Positions 9,501 to 18,420 of a stretch of DNA of 64,000 bases are shown here, piece after piece. Origin of the DNA: Saccharicrinis sp965230625 (GTDB lineage: Bacteria > Bacteroidota > Bacteroidia > Bacteroidales > Marinilabiliaceae). The stretch lies in NCBI GenBank assembly GCA_965230625.1, contig CBDDLL010000002.1, positions 434,001 through 498,000 of the forward strand. The letters run 5' to 3'. A program made the position numbers and the translations under genes. The notes beneath the pieces were generated by a model, which saw only the letters and a list, made by a program, of their open reading frames with translations, had not been told where the DNA came from and did no database searches. Each line of letters begins with the position of its first letter. Position 1 is the stretch's first letter.

Positions 9501-12500
9501 TCCATCTTTTGTAAGGTCTCCTGGAACTAAAACAAAATCAGGTTTTTCCTCAATAATCTTATTAACAATCTCATTAAGTATTTCCTCACTTTCTGCTAAC
9601 ATCTTCCTGTCTCTAGCTAGGTAAGTTTGAAAAGCTTCACCATCATTAATCAGTAAACCTGGCATCATATAGTGCAAGTCTGCAATCACCATAAACTTAT
9701 CGTTCTTTTGTACTTGCTCCTGAGTATATACTCCAACAGAACCAGATACTTCGTAACCTGCTACAAAAATTGGCTCACTTGTAGGACTGTCGTCTGCAGA
9801 AATAAATGCAAATCCTTCCGGACTAACATTACCTTCTCCTTTAAAATAGTCGTAATCGTTAATATATTGAACAAACTCAACATTCATTGGATCTGTAATA
9901 TCGTAAACCATAATAGCATTTACTCTTTCTAATCCAACAAAAGCAAGTGTTTTTCCATCAACAACCCCAACTGTTATTGCCTCAGGCTCAACTCCTTTAT
10001 CATCACTACGTTTTCTAAAATCTTTTTTGCCTTGTGGACTGTTCATAATAGTCTTCATTGCCATATCCGAACCACTATCATAAACCAAGTTTCCATACTC
10101 ATCGAAAATAGAGAATGAACGACCTCCCATCACAAAAAGGTTATCCATTTTTCCGTCTCCATCTAAATCATCCCAAGTAGGTGCAAAAGTAGATTTTAAA
10201 CGACCTAGATTTTCTTCTTTCTTTAATTCAGATGCATTTGGAAATCTAGAAGAGTTTAAGTCAAGCTTTTTAATTCGCTCCTCATCTTCAAAATCGCCAT
10301 ATTCACGTCCATCTCCTTCGTTAGCAATAACAAAATAATTCATCCCATCATAAGAGAATGAAGAAATAGCATCAGGCATATATACACCGTATACAGGATG
10401 GTGATCAAAAGTAATTTCATCTACCTTATCACTAACTGCAATTTTATTATCATCATCCATAGTGATGATTCCAAATACCGTGTTATCTGTTTCTCCTGCT
10501 CCAGCTACACCAAAATCGTTATCATTAATTACAGCAATTTGTCCATTAGGCAACATAGCTAAACCTTCTGCTTTATCGCTTGGTAAGTAGCCGATTGAAG
10601 GTAAGTTAAGTACTTTTCTTTTAAATACTGGTTGAATTCCTGCTGTTACAATTTCATCAGCTGTCATTAACTCAAGAGTTTCTCCTGCATCTAAACGAGC
10701 TAAGTCTCGAATTGCTTCCGAAGTTGCTGCATCCAATAAGTTAGTAGCACCTAATAAATCAATCTCATAGATGTATTTTTTACTACCTTTTTCGTTCATT
10801 CCTTTTGAGTCGCGCTCAATTACAATAAACTTACCATCACCTACATAGCAAGCATCTCCAATTTTATCAACTGCACTTGTTGCTGTTCCTTTATAAGCAT
10901 TACGCTCTAATAAATAAACATATTCCGAAACTGGATTTCCATCCGTTACACTAATTCCTAAAATACGGATTACATCTGAGCTCTTTGCAGCACTTGAAGG
11001 ATTATACATTGCAGACTGTATAAATCCATAGATGATTCCGTTAGTTTCATCATAAGCTATACCTTCGAAACCACGGTTAGCTCTTCTGTTATTATAGTTA
11101 GCTGGTAAAGTTTCTGCTCCATAGTATCCTTCTGCCTGCGGTGTTGTTCCAATTCCTGAGATTCCATCCGGTACATAACGCTCAATTAAGGTACCATCTG
11201 AATCAAACTTATAAATTGAAGGACGGTTTTCGTCACACATCCAAAAATTACCCTCTACATCTCTAATGATTCCTTCAAAATCTCCACCATATGGATCGTA
11301 AGCTAATTCTTTGTAATATTTATCACCTACAACATAATCAGCTCCTGTTTCTGAATCTAAGTAAGTAACAGGAACTTCATCTTTTCCTTTTACATTTGCT
11401 CTTCCTGTAATTGGAGTAGAATCATCCTTTCCTTTTAGCATGATTTGATCAGCAGGATTAAAAGAAATTTCACCATTTGTATGATTGAATGAAAACTTAA
11501 CCATACGCGCCTGGTAATCTGGTAATTTATAAGGACGAAGATTTCCATCTGCTCCTGGAACTCCTTTAACTGGACCATCATTTGGTCCTCTATCTGGTAC
11601 TGCCCAAAATACAGAAACTGTTTCTGTAGACTCATGTTGATCGTAACATAAACCAGAAAAACCACCCAACTTCACAGCAGGAGTACCTGTACCATAAGTT
11701 GGAGTGCCTAATTCAGGCCAGTTAGAAGCATCACTTAATGTATAAGTTTTAACAGTAGGCTGACCCATTGAAAAATCTTTGAAGCCAAGCGGTAGTAAAT
11801 CAATTACTGTTGCTGTTGCTAAGTCAACTTTTGCTACAGCATTATTTTCTTGCAAAGTAACAAAAGCAGTTGTCTCATCATCAGTAATCGTTAAATACTC
11901 AGGCTCTAAATCTTGAGCAACTGTTTGCCCTGCATTATCCTGAATTCTAACACCAATACCTCTTAAGTATGCTTTTTTATCATTAAAAGCCTGAAAGTTT
12001 GCATGAACTGCAACTGCTGATTCTAAACCTCCAGAGATATTAATGATTGTTACAGTTCCTTCAGGATCATTATCATAAGCATCATTAGGTTCTCCCTCAT
12101 TTGCAGTTACAATATAAGTTCCGTTTTTAGAGAAAGTTACCATATCAGGTAAAGCTCCAGCAGTAAACTCTTTTAATAATTCTGCATTGTTAGCATTTAA
12201 TACAAGAATTTTACCAACATCTTGCTTAACCTCTGCACGAATGGCAACAGCAATATAATCGCCATAAGCCGATACCGAAGTAGCTTCTCCTCCAATATCA
12301 CTATAATTGTATAAGTACTTTAAAACCGGTTTTTCCGGATTACTAAAATCATAGGCATCAATAGTACTGTTAGGACTATTTAATACCCAAAGTGTTTGTG
12401 TATTTTTATTATAAGTAACAATTTCGGCAGCTGACTCTTCGCCAACTTGAATGTTCGCTATGTTAGAAAACTTAGGAACTTGTGCTGTAACATGAGCACA

Positions 12501-12563
12501 AGTAACTAATCCTAAAATAACTGAACCAAAAAACTTTTTTAAGTGTAAAAATTTAATTTTCAT
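6519..12563 (-). CDS. Secreted multidomain phosphoesterase/5'-nucleotidase fusion with T9SS sorting domain
   Basis: A 2014-residue protein with a signal peptide (MKIKFLHLKKFFGSVILGLV...). The order is: choice-of-anchor I beta-propeller half (about 30-265); an esterase-like phytase-type domain inserted in it (about 300-680, VKLGGFSGLCYD); second choice-of-anchor I half (about 690-945); a calcineurin-type metallophosphoesterase (about 953-1210) with the metal-binding motifs IADLH, PGDLTKDG, APGNHD, MHHG and GHSHAQD; a second metallophosphoesterase of the 5'-nucleotidase type (about 1370-1620, HNNDGES and GNHDFDFG); the 5'-nucleotidase C-terminal domain (about 1700-1890, FVGGGGIRNN); and a T9SS type A sorting domain (about 1940-2014, KVYPIPAETTINF). 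It probably releases phosphate from nucleotides and other phosphoesters at the cell surface. Choice-of-anchor I plus nucleotidase is known; carrying two metallophosphoesterases and a phytase-like domain in one chain is unusual. It is transcribed alone. Confidence 0.9.
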   Translation of the reverse strand: MKIKFLHLKKFFGSVILGLVTCAHVTAQVPKFSNIANIQVGEESAAEIVTYNKNTQTLWVLNSPNSTIDAYDFSNPEKPVLKYLYNYSDIGGEATSVSAYGDYIAVAIRAEVKQDVGKILVLNANNAELLKEFTAGALPDMVTFSKNGTYIVTANEGEPNDAYDNDPEGTVTIINISGGLESAVAVHANFQAFNDKKAYLRGIGVRIQDNAGQTVAQDLEPEYLTITDDETTAFVTLQENNAVAKVDLATATVIDLLPLGFKDFSMGQPTVKTYTLSDASNWPELGTPTYGTGTPAVKLGGFSGLCYDQHESTETVSVFWAVPDRGPNDGPVKGVPGADGNLRPYKLPDYQARMVKFSFNHTNGEISFNPADQIMLKGKDDSTPITGRANVKGKDEVPVTYLDSETGADYVVGDKYYKELAYDPYGGDFEGIIRDVEGNFWMCDENRPSIYKFDSDGTLIERYVPDGISGIGTTPQAEGYYGAETLPANYNNRRANRGFEGIAYDETNGIIYGFIQSAMYNPSSAAKSSDVIRILGISVTDGNPVSEYVYLLERNAYKGTATSAVDKIGDACYVGDGKFIVIERDSKGMNEKGSKKYIYEIDLLGATNLLDAATSEAIRDLARLDAGETLELMTADEIVTAGIQPVFKRKVLNLPSIGYLPSDKAEGLAMLPNGQIAVINDNDFGVAGAGETDNTVFGIITMDDDNKIAVSDKVDEITFDHHPVYGVYMPDAISSFSYDGMNYFVIANEGDGREYGDFEDEERIKKLDLNSSRFPNASELKKEENLGRLKSTFAPTWDDLDGDGKMDNLFVMGGRSFSIFDEYGNLVYDSGSDMAMKTIMNSPQGKKDFRKRSDDKGVEPEAITVGVVDGKTLAFVGLERVNAIMVYDITDPMNVEFVQYINDYDYFKGEGNVSPEGFAFISADDSPTSEPIFVAGYEVSGSVGVYTQEQVQKNDKFMVIADLHYMMPGLLINDGEAFQTYLARDRKMLAESEEILNEIVNKIIEEKPDFVLVPGDLTKDGAALSHVGVQTAFAIIEDAGIEVFVAPGNHDINNPHAVSFDGATKTKVPIVTPEDFKGIYGSYGYNDADEIDTYSLSYVEKFDGTTSYWILSLDVCHYDKNIADDYPETAGSIKPETLNWVLDILADAKDAGKEVITLMHHGMLEHYDMHATFLADYVIEDWQNVSEQLADAGMKVVFTGHSHAQDITRKITKAGNVITDVQTGSLVTYPSPYRVVEICDNSTMKISGGKLEEVPGISDDFQQYALDYLNNGFPDLVKYMLMGPPMNLPEVNAEALKMPYTRAYVAHYHGDEQFIPSDDQDMIDAMMGSGDAGQMQLAAFLQSVWTDLATNDWYTTIDFNEKYNYRYDLTIFHNNDGESKLLGVKDKNEGLFGTVAAFKAKLDMLRSGLENESVTLSSGDNFLAGPQFKAGLDNTDGIYDALAMSQIGYDAICLGNHDFDFGPNTLAQFINDFDSDIPFLSCNLDFANEPDLKTLFDAGKIAPSTIIEKEGVKVGVVGATTPALNYISSPGEVVINENIAEAVQAAVDALTGQGINKIILISHLQSIEVEKALIAELKDVDVVIAGGGDELLGEPGDEVFPGDLDDDYPNGFYDVYPIAVKDSQDKNVYVVTTPGEYKYVGKLDLDFNEAGEVTMVGDESGLYVVKPTNDGFDASLKVNVEDEVKDAIDVYANNIIAYSEVALDGTRNSIRSIETNLGDLVADAMLWQAKQLHSQAGVAVPHIGFVGGGGIRNNTVIPVGNISELNTFEILPFSNFVSIIEGVTPQSLKEVLENSVSAMEDGSNAGTGRFLQVAGINIVWDTEATSIEYDNDGNIVNGNTGNRIWTATLEDGTPMVVNGVVASGAPNVNIALPDFTARGGDQFNFGKEDYTKLTVTYQEALYNYLKNELGGSITAVTYPEGGEDRIVRKGATNTEEFSTDDKVKVYPIPAETTINFELATDGELVITNVKGISVLQNELVAGTNTVDISSLASGIYIYTITSDKGTYRDMIVVK

Positions 12564-12794
12564 CAGTTGAATGTTTAGTATTAAACGTGCAACTAATTAA
12601 TTATTTAAACCTTACTCCAAAATTTAATTCACAATACATAATTGTTAAACATACCCATAACATTATGTTACAAAGACAAATAGGATCAAGAGATTAAGTT
12701 TTGTCAATACTTTTTAAGTTATTTTTATATTTTTTATTGTTTAACTATGTATTAACTGGTCGGTTTCAACTTTACAATATGTTTAGTATATTTA

Positions 12795-14252
12795 TTATTT
12801 TTCAGGTGTATTTTTAAGAATATCTAATAAATGTTTCCAGAACTTTTGCACAGTAATTATGTCAATTCTTTCATCGGGAGAATGCGCTCCTCGAATTGTT
12901 GGACCAAAAGAAATCATATCTAGTCCCGGATATTTCTCTAAAAACAAACCACATTCCAATCCTGCATGAATTGCTCTAACAACAGGAGTTTCATCAAACA
13001 ATCTCTCATACGATTCTTTCGTTACCTTTAATATTTCTGAATCTGTATTTGGAGACCAACCCGGATATCCCTCACCATGTTGTACCTCTGCTCCTGCCAA
13101 CTCAAAAACACTATGTACCATGGCTGCAATGTTTTCTTTCGCCGACTCAACAGAACTGCGCTGACTGGTCGTTACAATTAATTGATCACCTTCCGCTTTA
13201 ATTGCTGCTAAATTTGTAGAAGTTTCTACCAATCCATCAATCTTCCTACTCATTTCAATAACTCCATGAGGACATGCATATATCGAATTTAATAGTGATT
13301 TTTGAAACTCTTTTGAGAAAACCACTTCTGGCAAATCACACGATTCCAGATGCATTTTTATGTTTGGTTCTGTTACTTCTAATTCCCTCGACATTTCATC
13401 ATAAAAAATATTAAATGCAATTCTTATGGATTCTTTTTGATTAGAAGGAACAATTGCTACTGCCGAAGCTTCGCGCGCAATTGCGTTTCTTAAATTGCCA
13501 CCTTGAATACTAATTAGCCTTAATCCATGCTCTCTTTCTGCATTCCACAAAAAACGATTTAATATTTTATTAGCATTGCCCAATCCTTTATGAATATCAT
13601 CTCCTGAATGTCCTCCTTTTAAACCTGATATATCAATTTTAAAGGCAAAATACCCTTGTGGTACACTTTCTGTTTCTATATTAAAAGTTGCAACAGTATC
13701 TATTCCTCCAGCACAACCTATAAATAACTCTCCATCATCTTCCGAATCAAGATTTAAAAGAATTTCACTTTTGAAAAAGCCGTCTTTTAAATTAAATGCA
13801 CCAGTAAGACCGGTTTCCTCATCTACGGTAAACAAACATTCAATATCTCCATGTTCAATTTCCGAATCTGCTAACAAAGCTAATTGAGCAGCCATCCCAA
13901 TACCGTCATCAGCCCCTAAAGTTGTACCCTTAGCCTTTACCCAATCTCCATCAATTAATGGTTTAATTGGATCTTTTTCGAAATTATGTTTTACATCTGA
14001 GTTTTTCTCGCAAACCATATCAATATGCGATTGTAAAACTACAGACTTCAGGTTTTCATAACCAGGTGTAGCAGGTTTTTCAATAAGAATATTTCCTATC
14101 TCATCCTGCTTATATTCTAAATTGTTTTTATTTGCGAATTCAACTAAATATTCGATTATTTTACCTTCCTTTTTTGAAGGTCTTGGTACTTGACAAATTT
14201 CCTCAAAGTAATTCCAGATAACTTTAGGCTCTAATTCACTAAGCATATTCAT
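12795..14252 (-). CDS. pepD: Aminoacyl-histidine dipeptidase
   Basis: A 485-residue M20-family metallopeptidase, cytosolic, that hydrolyses Xaa-His dipeptides such as carnosine. The length matches the PepD family. Visible motifs are the first metal ligand region VVLQSHIDMV, the bridging aspartate in GTTLGADDGIGM, the catalytic and metal-binding glutamates in FTVDEETGLTGA, DSEDDGE, and the C-terminal histidine in SFGPTIRGAHSPDERI. The lid domain GGHSGDDIHKG is present. It starts MNMLSELEPKVIWNYFEEI; the second methionine is also possible. It stands alone with about 230 bases to the next gene downstream. Confidence 0.95.
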   Translation of the reverse strand: MNMLSELEPKVIWNYFEEICQVPRPSKKEGKIIEYLVEFANKNNLEYKQDEIGNILIEKPATPGYENLKSVVLQSHIDMVCEKNSDVKHNFEKDPIKPLIDGDWVKAKGTTLGADDGIGMAAQLALLADSEIEHGDIECLFTVDEETGLTGAFNLKDGFFKSEILLNLDSEDDGELFIGCAGGIDTVATFNIETESVPQGYFAFKIDISGLKGGHSGDDIHKGLGNANKILNRFLWNAEREHGLRLISIQGGNLRNAIAREASAVAIVPSNQKESIRIAFNIFYDEMSRELEVTEPNIKMHLESCDLPEVVFSKEFQKSLLNSIYACPHGVIEMSRKIDGLVETSTNLAAIKAEGDQLIVTTSQRSSVESAKENIAAMVHSVFELAGAEVQHGEGYPGWSPNTDSEILKVTKESYERLFDETPVVRAIHAGLECGLFLEKYPGLDMISFGPTIRGAHSPDERIDIITVQKFWKHLLDILKNTPEK

Positions 14253-14691
14253 TGATACTAATTATTAGTTTTATATTGTAAATATAAATTATGAAGCAAC
14301 AATTGAAAAGTCTTTGAAGGAAAAGGTTAAAATATTTGAACTAACTCATCTATATTAAATACATTTTTAACCCATAATAATTAATCACGAATCAAGTTCA
14401 ATAGATCGATAGATTTGAAACAAAATACATGAGACCGAATTATATGATACTTAATATTAACACATTGACAAAAACACATTCATTGTTTCATTTTTTTAAT
14501 ATTTAATTCATTACAAAAACTCAACAAACTATTGAAGTAATGGCAACCATTAAATTGCAGGAGTAAATTATTTAACCATATACATTTCTACAATATGTAT
14601 TTGAATCCTTAATCATGTTTTAAATATAAAATTGAAAAGACTAACTTTAATTGAATCTAACCGCGCTAAAGTATAAATCAAGCAAACATAT
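14253..14691. other. Intergenic region without recognised features
   Basis: 439 bases of AT-rich sequence separating pepD from the SirB1-like gene. I see no reading frame, RNA gene or strong hairpin. A stretch near 14511-14536 (CATTACAAAAACTCAACAAA) weakly resembles intergenic sequence near 16769 and 26871. Confidence 0.4.
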
Positions 14692-15558
14692 TTATTTAAG
14701 AATATTCATCAAAACACCTATTTCTTCTTTTTTAGATTCACTCCCTTGATTTTCATATGCATAAGATAAATTAAACAATACTCGTTTTATAATATCTATG
14801 TTACTACATGGGTTAAAATATGACTCTAAATAGTTTAGCTTTTGTTGTTTAATAAAATATTCAATTTCCTTCCTGCCGAGTATTGCACCCTTATTAACCG
14901 GATTTATGTAAAACATTACATTCTCGCTATTTGCGCTCATATTTTTTTGAGGAATATTTTCATCTAAATAGCACAATATAAAATTCTTAGGTAGATTCAC
15001 TCCATATACAGGTAATCCAAGTCTTTGCGCTATTACCGAGTAAATAATAGATAATGAAATTGGGTTTCCTTTTTTTGTTTCAATTACTTTGTTGATATAT
15101 GAATTTTGGGGAGCAAAAAAATTACTGCTATTTCTTATATACTTATGTATATCAAACATTACATGATTGATAATCCTTATTTTTTCTATTGAGGTAAGAT
15201 GATCGTTCAACTCAAGCCAAACATCACGCCTAAGCTTGTTGACTTTATCATTTAAATCTTCGTAATTTAAATCAGGATATTGATGTTTTGCCACTAAAAA
15301 TGCTCCGTAAAACAAATCCTTCCCTCCTTCGTTTACCCACTTTGACAATAAACTTCTTACATCTTTCATTTGTAGGGTATGTATAATATTCTCAACCCTA
15401 CGTTGAAAAACGTCGTTATGTGATATTTCCCATGCCTTTTCTAACTCACCTACAACCTCAATTTCCTCCTTCAACAACTCTTCCTCAACAGAGCTAAAAA
15501 CCATCTCACTGGGATCATCTAATAAAGAGATCAGTGCATGTACTTTTGTTTTATCCAT
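14692..15558 (-). CDS. SirB1-family transglutaminase-like protein
   Basis: A 288-residue cytosolic protein of the SirB1/UPF0162 type. The N-terminal third is helical. The core (about 95-245) contains FDIHKYIRNSSNFFAPQNSY, then KKGNPISLSIIYSVIAQRLG and LPVYGVNLPKNFILCYLD, typical of the transglutaminase-like SirB1 N-terminal domain. The family lacks a proven enzymatic role in Bacteroidota. It is 16 bases downstream of the nucleoside phosphorylase gene and probably cotranscribed with it. Confidence 0.8.
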   Translation of the reverse strand: MDKTKVHALISLLDDPSEMVFSSVEEELLKEEIEVVGELEKAWEISHNDVFQRRVENIIHTLQMKDVRSLLSKWVNEGGKDLFYGAFLVAKHQYPDLNYEDLNDKVNKLRRDVWLELNDHLTSIEKIRIINHVMFDIHKYIRNSSNFFAPQNSYINKVIETKKGNPISLSIIYSVIAQRLGLPVYGVNLPKNFILCYLDENIPQKNMSANSENVMFYINPVNKGAILGRKEIEYFIKQQKLNYLESYFNPCSNIDIIKRVLFNLSYAYENQGSESKKEEIGVLMNILK

Positions 15559-15574
15559 GGCAACTAAATTTAAA

Positions 15575-16450
15575 TTAAGCCAAACTATCCAGTACCCTCT
15601 TTATCAAATCCTTAATTACCGGTTTATAATCTTTACTATATTCCCCTGCTTTACGGTTGGCAATAATTGCACAAACGGTAGCAGCGTTGTGCCCTAATAG
15701 TTTTGATAACCCGTAAATGGCCGAACACTCCATTTCGTAATTGGTTACCCTATGTTCCATATGCCTAAATTTACTGATTTTTTCGTTAATATCCACATCC
15801 TGAATGCCTAATCTAATTATTCTTCCTTGAGGACCATAAAATCCAGGTGCAGATATCGTAACTCCTTTATAAAAGTTATTAACACTCAGTTTGTTCAGTA
15901 ATTTTTCAGAAGCATCTACAACATAAGGAGATGTAAGTTGCAAATTCCATTCAAGTTCTTTTATAAATTCTTTTTCAAACTGTATATCAACAACTTGATC
16001 TCTATTAGCATAAAAATTTAACAATCCATCAAAACCAATAGCTTTTTCACTTAACAGACATGAGTCTACTGGTAAATCTTTTTGTAAGGAACCAGAAGTA
16101 CCAATCCTTATTAAATTAAGAGATTTAAGCTCATCCTTAATGGTTCTTGAATTAAAATCTACATTAACAAGAGCATCTAATTCATTTATTACAATATCAA
16201 TATTGTCAGTTCCAATACCTGTAGCTATAACCGAAAATCTTTTATTTTTATATTCTCCTGTAACGCTAACAAATTCACGGTTTTTTCTTTCTATTTCTAT
16301 CTTGTCAAAAAACGAAGCAACAGTTTCCACCCTTCCTGGATCACCTACAAGGATAATATTATCTGCAATTTCCCCTGGCTTTAAATGTAAATGAAAGATG
16401 CTACCATCGTTATTTATAATTAGTTCCGATTCTTCAATTCTTCTTTTCAT
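15575..16450 (-). CDS. Nucleoside phosphorylase (uridine phosphorylase-like)
   Basis: A PNP/UDP-family phosphorylase that would cleave a nucleoside with phosphate in nucleotide salvage. Visible are the phosphate-binding NIILVGDPGRV, VIATGIGTDNIDIVINEL, RIGTSGSL, and the ribose-binding motif YEMECSAIYGLSKL near the end. I start it at 16450 (MKRRIEESELIINNDGSIFH), giving about 291 residues; an upstream in-frame ATG at 16513 would add 21 residues that do not look like the family. Substrate base is not decided by what I can see. Confidence 0.85.
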   Translation of the reverse strand: MKRRIEESELIINNDGSIFHLHLKPGEIADNIILVGDPGRVETVASFFDKIEIERKNREFVSVTGEYKNKRFSVIATGIGTDNIDIVINELDALVNVDFNSRTIKDELKSLNLIRIGTSGSLQKDLPVDSCLLSEKAIGFDGLLNFYANRDQVVDIQFEKEFIKELEWNLQLTSPYVVDASEKLLNKLSVNNFYKGVTISAPGFYGPQGRIIRLGIQDVDINEKISKFRHMEHRVTNYEMECSAIYGLSKLLGHNAATVCAIIANRKAGEYSKDYKPVIKDLIKRVLDSLA

Positions 16451-17091
16451 CTGTTTAAAATTTTTGTCTTTAAAAAATGTGTCAAAAATTTCTGCACATT
16501 CAGGAACTCGCATTAACTTTTTTAATCACCTCCTTGTCTGCACTTTATGATTAATAAAGTTAATGGTCGTTTCTTATTTAATTATTTGCGGCAAGGTAAT
16601 TTTTTTTTGTAAAACAAGCTCTTTTAGGCTTAAAAATATTATTACCTTGCTTTAAATAATGAGATAGTAAGAATTAAAGACAAAAACATAAGACTGATTT
16701 ACAAGATATTTTAAAACGAGTGTTTTATTAAACCATCCCAACAACCTAAATTGCCTAACATTATGTTTATTACAGAGTCCTAACAAACTATTGATAAATA
16801 ACATCAACATAAATCGTTACTTATCGTATCAAATTTAATACTTTTAGATTCTCTATTATCTATCATATTTTATACTTATACTCATCATCGTTAACCAATT
16901 GTATTTATAAACGATTCATTATTATACCTCCATTTTATAGCGAATAACAATTGTCTTTTCATTTTAGCTCTAAGTAATTTTATTCATTTATAATTTTGGC
17001 ATAAACAAAATAGAGGGGTAGTTTAAGTTTTGATAACGAAGTATAAATTCATAAAAATAAGATTATAGAGCTAGTTTGATGCGAGTGTAAC
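16451..17091. other. Intergenic region with inverted repeat and shared upstream element
   Basis: A gap of about 640 bases. GCAAGGTAAT (16591-16600) and ATTACCTTGC (16641-16650) form a perfect 10-bp inverted repeat 40 bases apart. At 16677-16705 is one copy of an element also found upstream of 26746 and 52149. The rest is AT-rich with no convincing reading frame. Confidence 0.5.
16677..16705 (-). promoter_or_regulatory. Copy A of a 24-base upstream element
   Basis: On the minus strand this reads CTTGTAAATCAGTCTTATGT followed by a T-rich run. It matches elements at 26796-26819 and 52171-52194. It lies about 230 bases before the nucleoside phosphorylase start. Function unknown; could be a promoter or binding site. 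Confidence 0.35.
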
Positions 17092-17445
17092 TCAATTAAT
17101 TTCATTAACTAAGTCTAAGAACTCCTTAAAATTATCAATTTCTGACTGCGGTAATTTTTCACCTCCTTTGGGCATTGATCCATTATTAACTTGATTAAAT
17201 ATAGTTGAAGCACTGTTTTTAGCATTGGTAAATACACTGTAGTTTTTTGCTCCAGATGAGTGATAATTAGTATGGCACGAAATACACTTGTTTTGAATAA
17301 TCGATTTTAAATTGCTATTAAAGTAATTTTCGGCTGCCACGAGAGCCTCATTATCTTCATTGTTGTTTGGTCTTGGATCATCATCAGAAGACGAACATGC
17401 AATAACAAACATGGTTAATAATCCAATTGCTAAAATTCTTCTCAT
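17092..17445 (-). CDS. Small c-type cytochrome-like lipoprotein
   Basis: A 117-residue exported lipoprotein: MRRILAIGLLTMFVIACSSSDDD has a lipobox ending in the lipidated cysteine. A single haem-c attachment motif CISCH follows at about residues 61-65 in IQNKCISCHTNYHSSGAKNY, and the C-terminal part contains NNGSMPKGGEKLPQSEID, where the methionine could be the distal haem ligand, as in monohaem cytochromes. An electron-transfer or redox-sensing role in the periplasm is inference. It is a single-gene unit, divergent from the DUF4293 gene. Confidence 0.75.
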   Translation of the reverse strand: MRRILAIGLLTMFVIACSSSDDDPRPNNNEDNEALVAAENYFNSNLKSIIQNKCISCHTNYHSSGAKNYSVFTNAKNSASTIFNQVNNGSMPKGGEKLPQSEIDNFKEFLDLVNEIN

Positions 17446-17570
17446 AACTTTCTGTTTTACAAATTATACAATTTTTTTGTTTCCTTTTTAACTGTAGACT
17501 TTTATCAATTGGTCATAAATAGTTTAGAAACCTTACAAATTTTCTCTTATTTTTAGCAAAAAAAATCAAT

Positions 17571-18032
17571 ATGATACAGAGAATACAAACTATTTATTTA
17601 CTGATAGCACTGGCATTTGGGGCTTCTATGTTTTTTACGCCGCAAATTACTTTTATGGCTGAATCAGAATATGTTTTAAATTACTTAGGAATAAATGCAA
17701 TAGAAAGTACTGAGTCTTCTAAAAGTATTTCTACAATTGCATTAACTATTTTGCTTGTACTTACGCCACTAGTTTCTTTAAGTACCATATTCTTATTTAA
17801 GAAAAGGTTAATTCAAATAAGGTTATGCGCTGCCAATATTGGTTTACTAATTGGAACTACTGCATTAATATATTATTTTGGAAGTGTAGGATCGAAAGAA
17901 CTATCTGCAACTACGATGTCGTACAATATAAGTATGATTTTCCCAATAGCAGGAGCTATTCTTAGTTTTTTAGCCATAAGAGCTATTGGAAAAGACGAAG
18001 CCTTAATTAGATCTATGGATAGGATTAGATAA
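17571..18032 (+). CDS. DUF4293 family membrane protein
   Basis: A 153-residue inner-membrane protein with four predicted transmembrane segments (about 5-25, 56-76, 84-106 and 118-140). The start MIQRIQTIYLLIALAF is diagnostic for DUF4293, a family essentially restricted to Bacteroidota. The function is unknown. It is followed by its own terminator. Confidence 0.85.
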   Translation: MIQRIQTIYLLIALAFGASMFFTPQITFMAESEYVLNYLGINAIESTESSKSISTIALTILLVLTPLVSLSTIFLFKKRLIQIRLCAANIGLLIGTTALIYYFGSVGSKELSATTMSYNISMIFPIAGAILSFLAIRAIGKDEALIRSMDRIR

Positions 18033-18064
18033 CTAGTTGACAAACATTTAACAGTTATATATGA

Positions 18065-18091
18065 GGGGTATCTATTTTATACCCCTTTTTT
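18065..18091 (+). terminator. Rho-independent terminator
   Basis: GGGGTAT and ATACCCC form a perfect 7-bp stem with a 7-base loop, followed by six T residues, 33 bases after the DUF4293 stop codon. Confidence 0.9.
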
Positions 18092-18359
18092 ATTATTCAT
18101 TTCAATAGCTCCTTTAACAAGTAAAAATTAATAATCTATAATAACTTCTCACCTTATTAAAATCTAACATCTTCAACACATCAATCCATGTCATTTACTG
18201 CACATTACCGACTCCAATTTTATTTATTTAAATGTTAATGTAATACTTAAACCACCATTAGTTGTTTTTATTATTAGAAATAATCCAATTATTACAACTT
18301 GTTATTAAGATATTACGTACTATTTACATAACTTTATTAAAACTAGTGATTTTAGGTAT
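18092..18359. other. Intergenic region
   Basis: AT-rich sequence between the terminator and the kinase promoter. No gene or repeat was recognised. Confidence 0.4.
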
Positions 18360-18391
18360 TTTGTACTGATTGAATTATATTCATATTTTTG
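18360..18391 (+). promoter_or_regulatory. Bacteroidota-type promoter of the TPR histidine kinase
   Basis: TTTG (18360-18363), a 20-base spacer and TATTTTTG (18384-18391) closely match the -33/-7 consensus TTTG and TAnnTTTG. It lies 30 bases before the start codon. Confidence 0.65.
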
Positions 18392-18420
18392 TACGACCTG
18401 TCTATGAATAAAATACTAAA

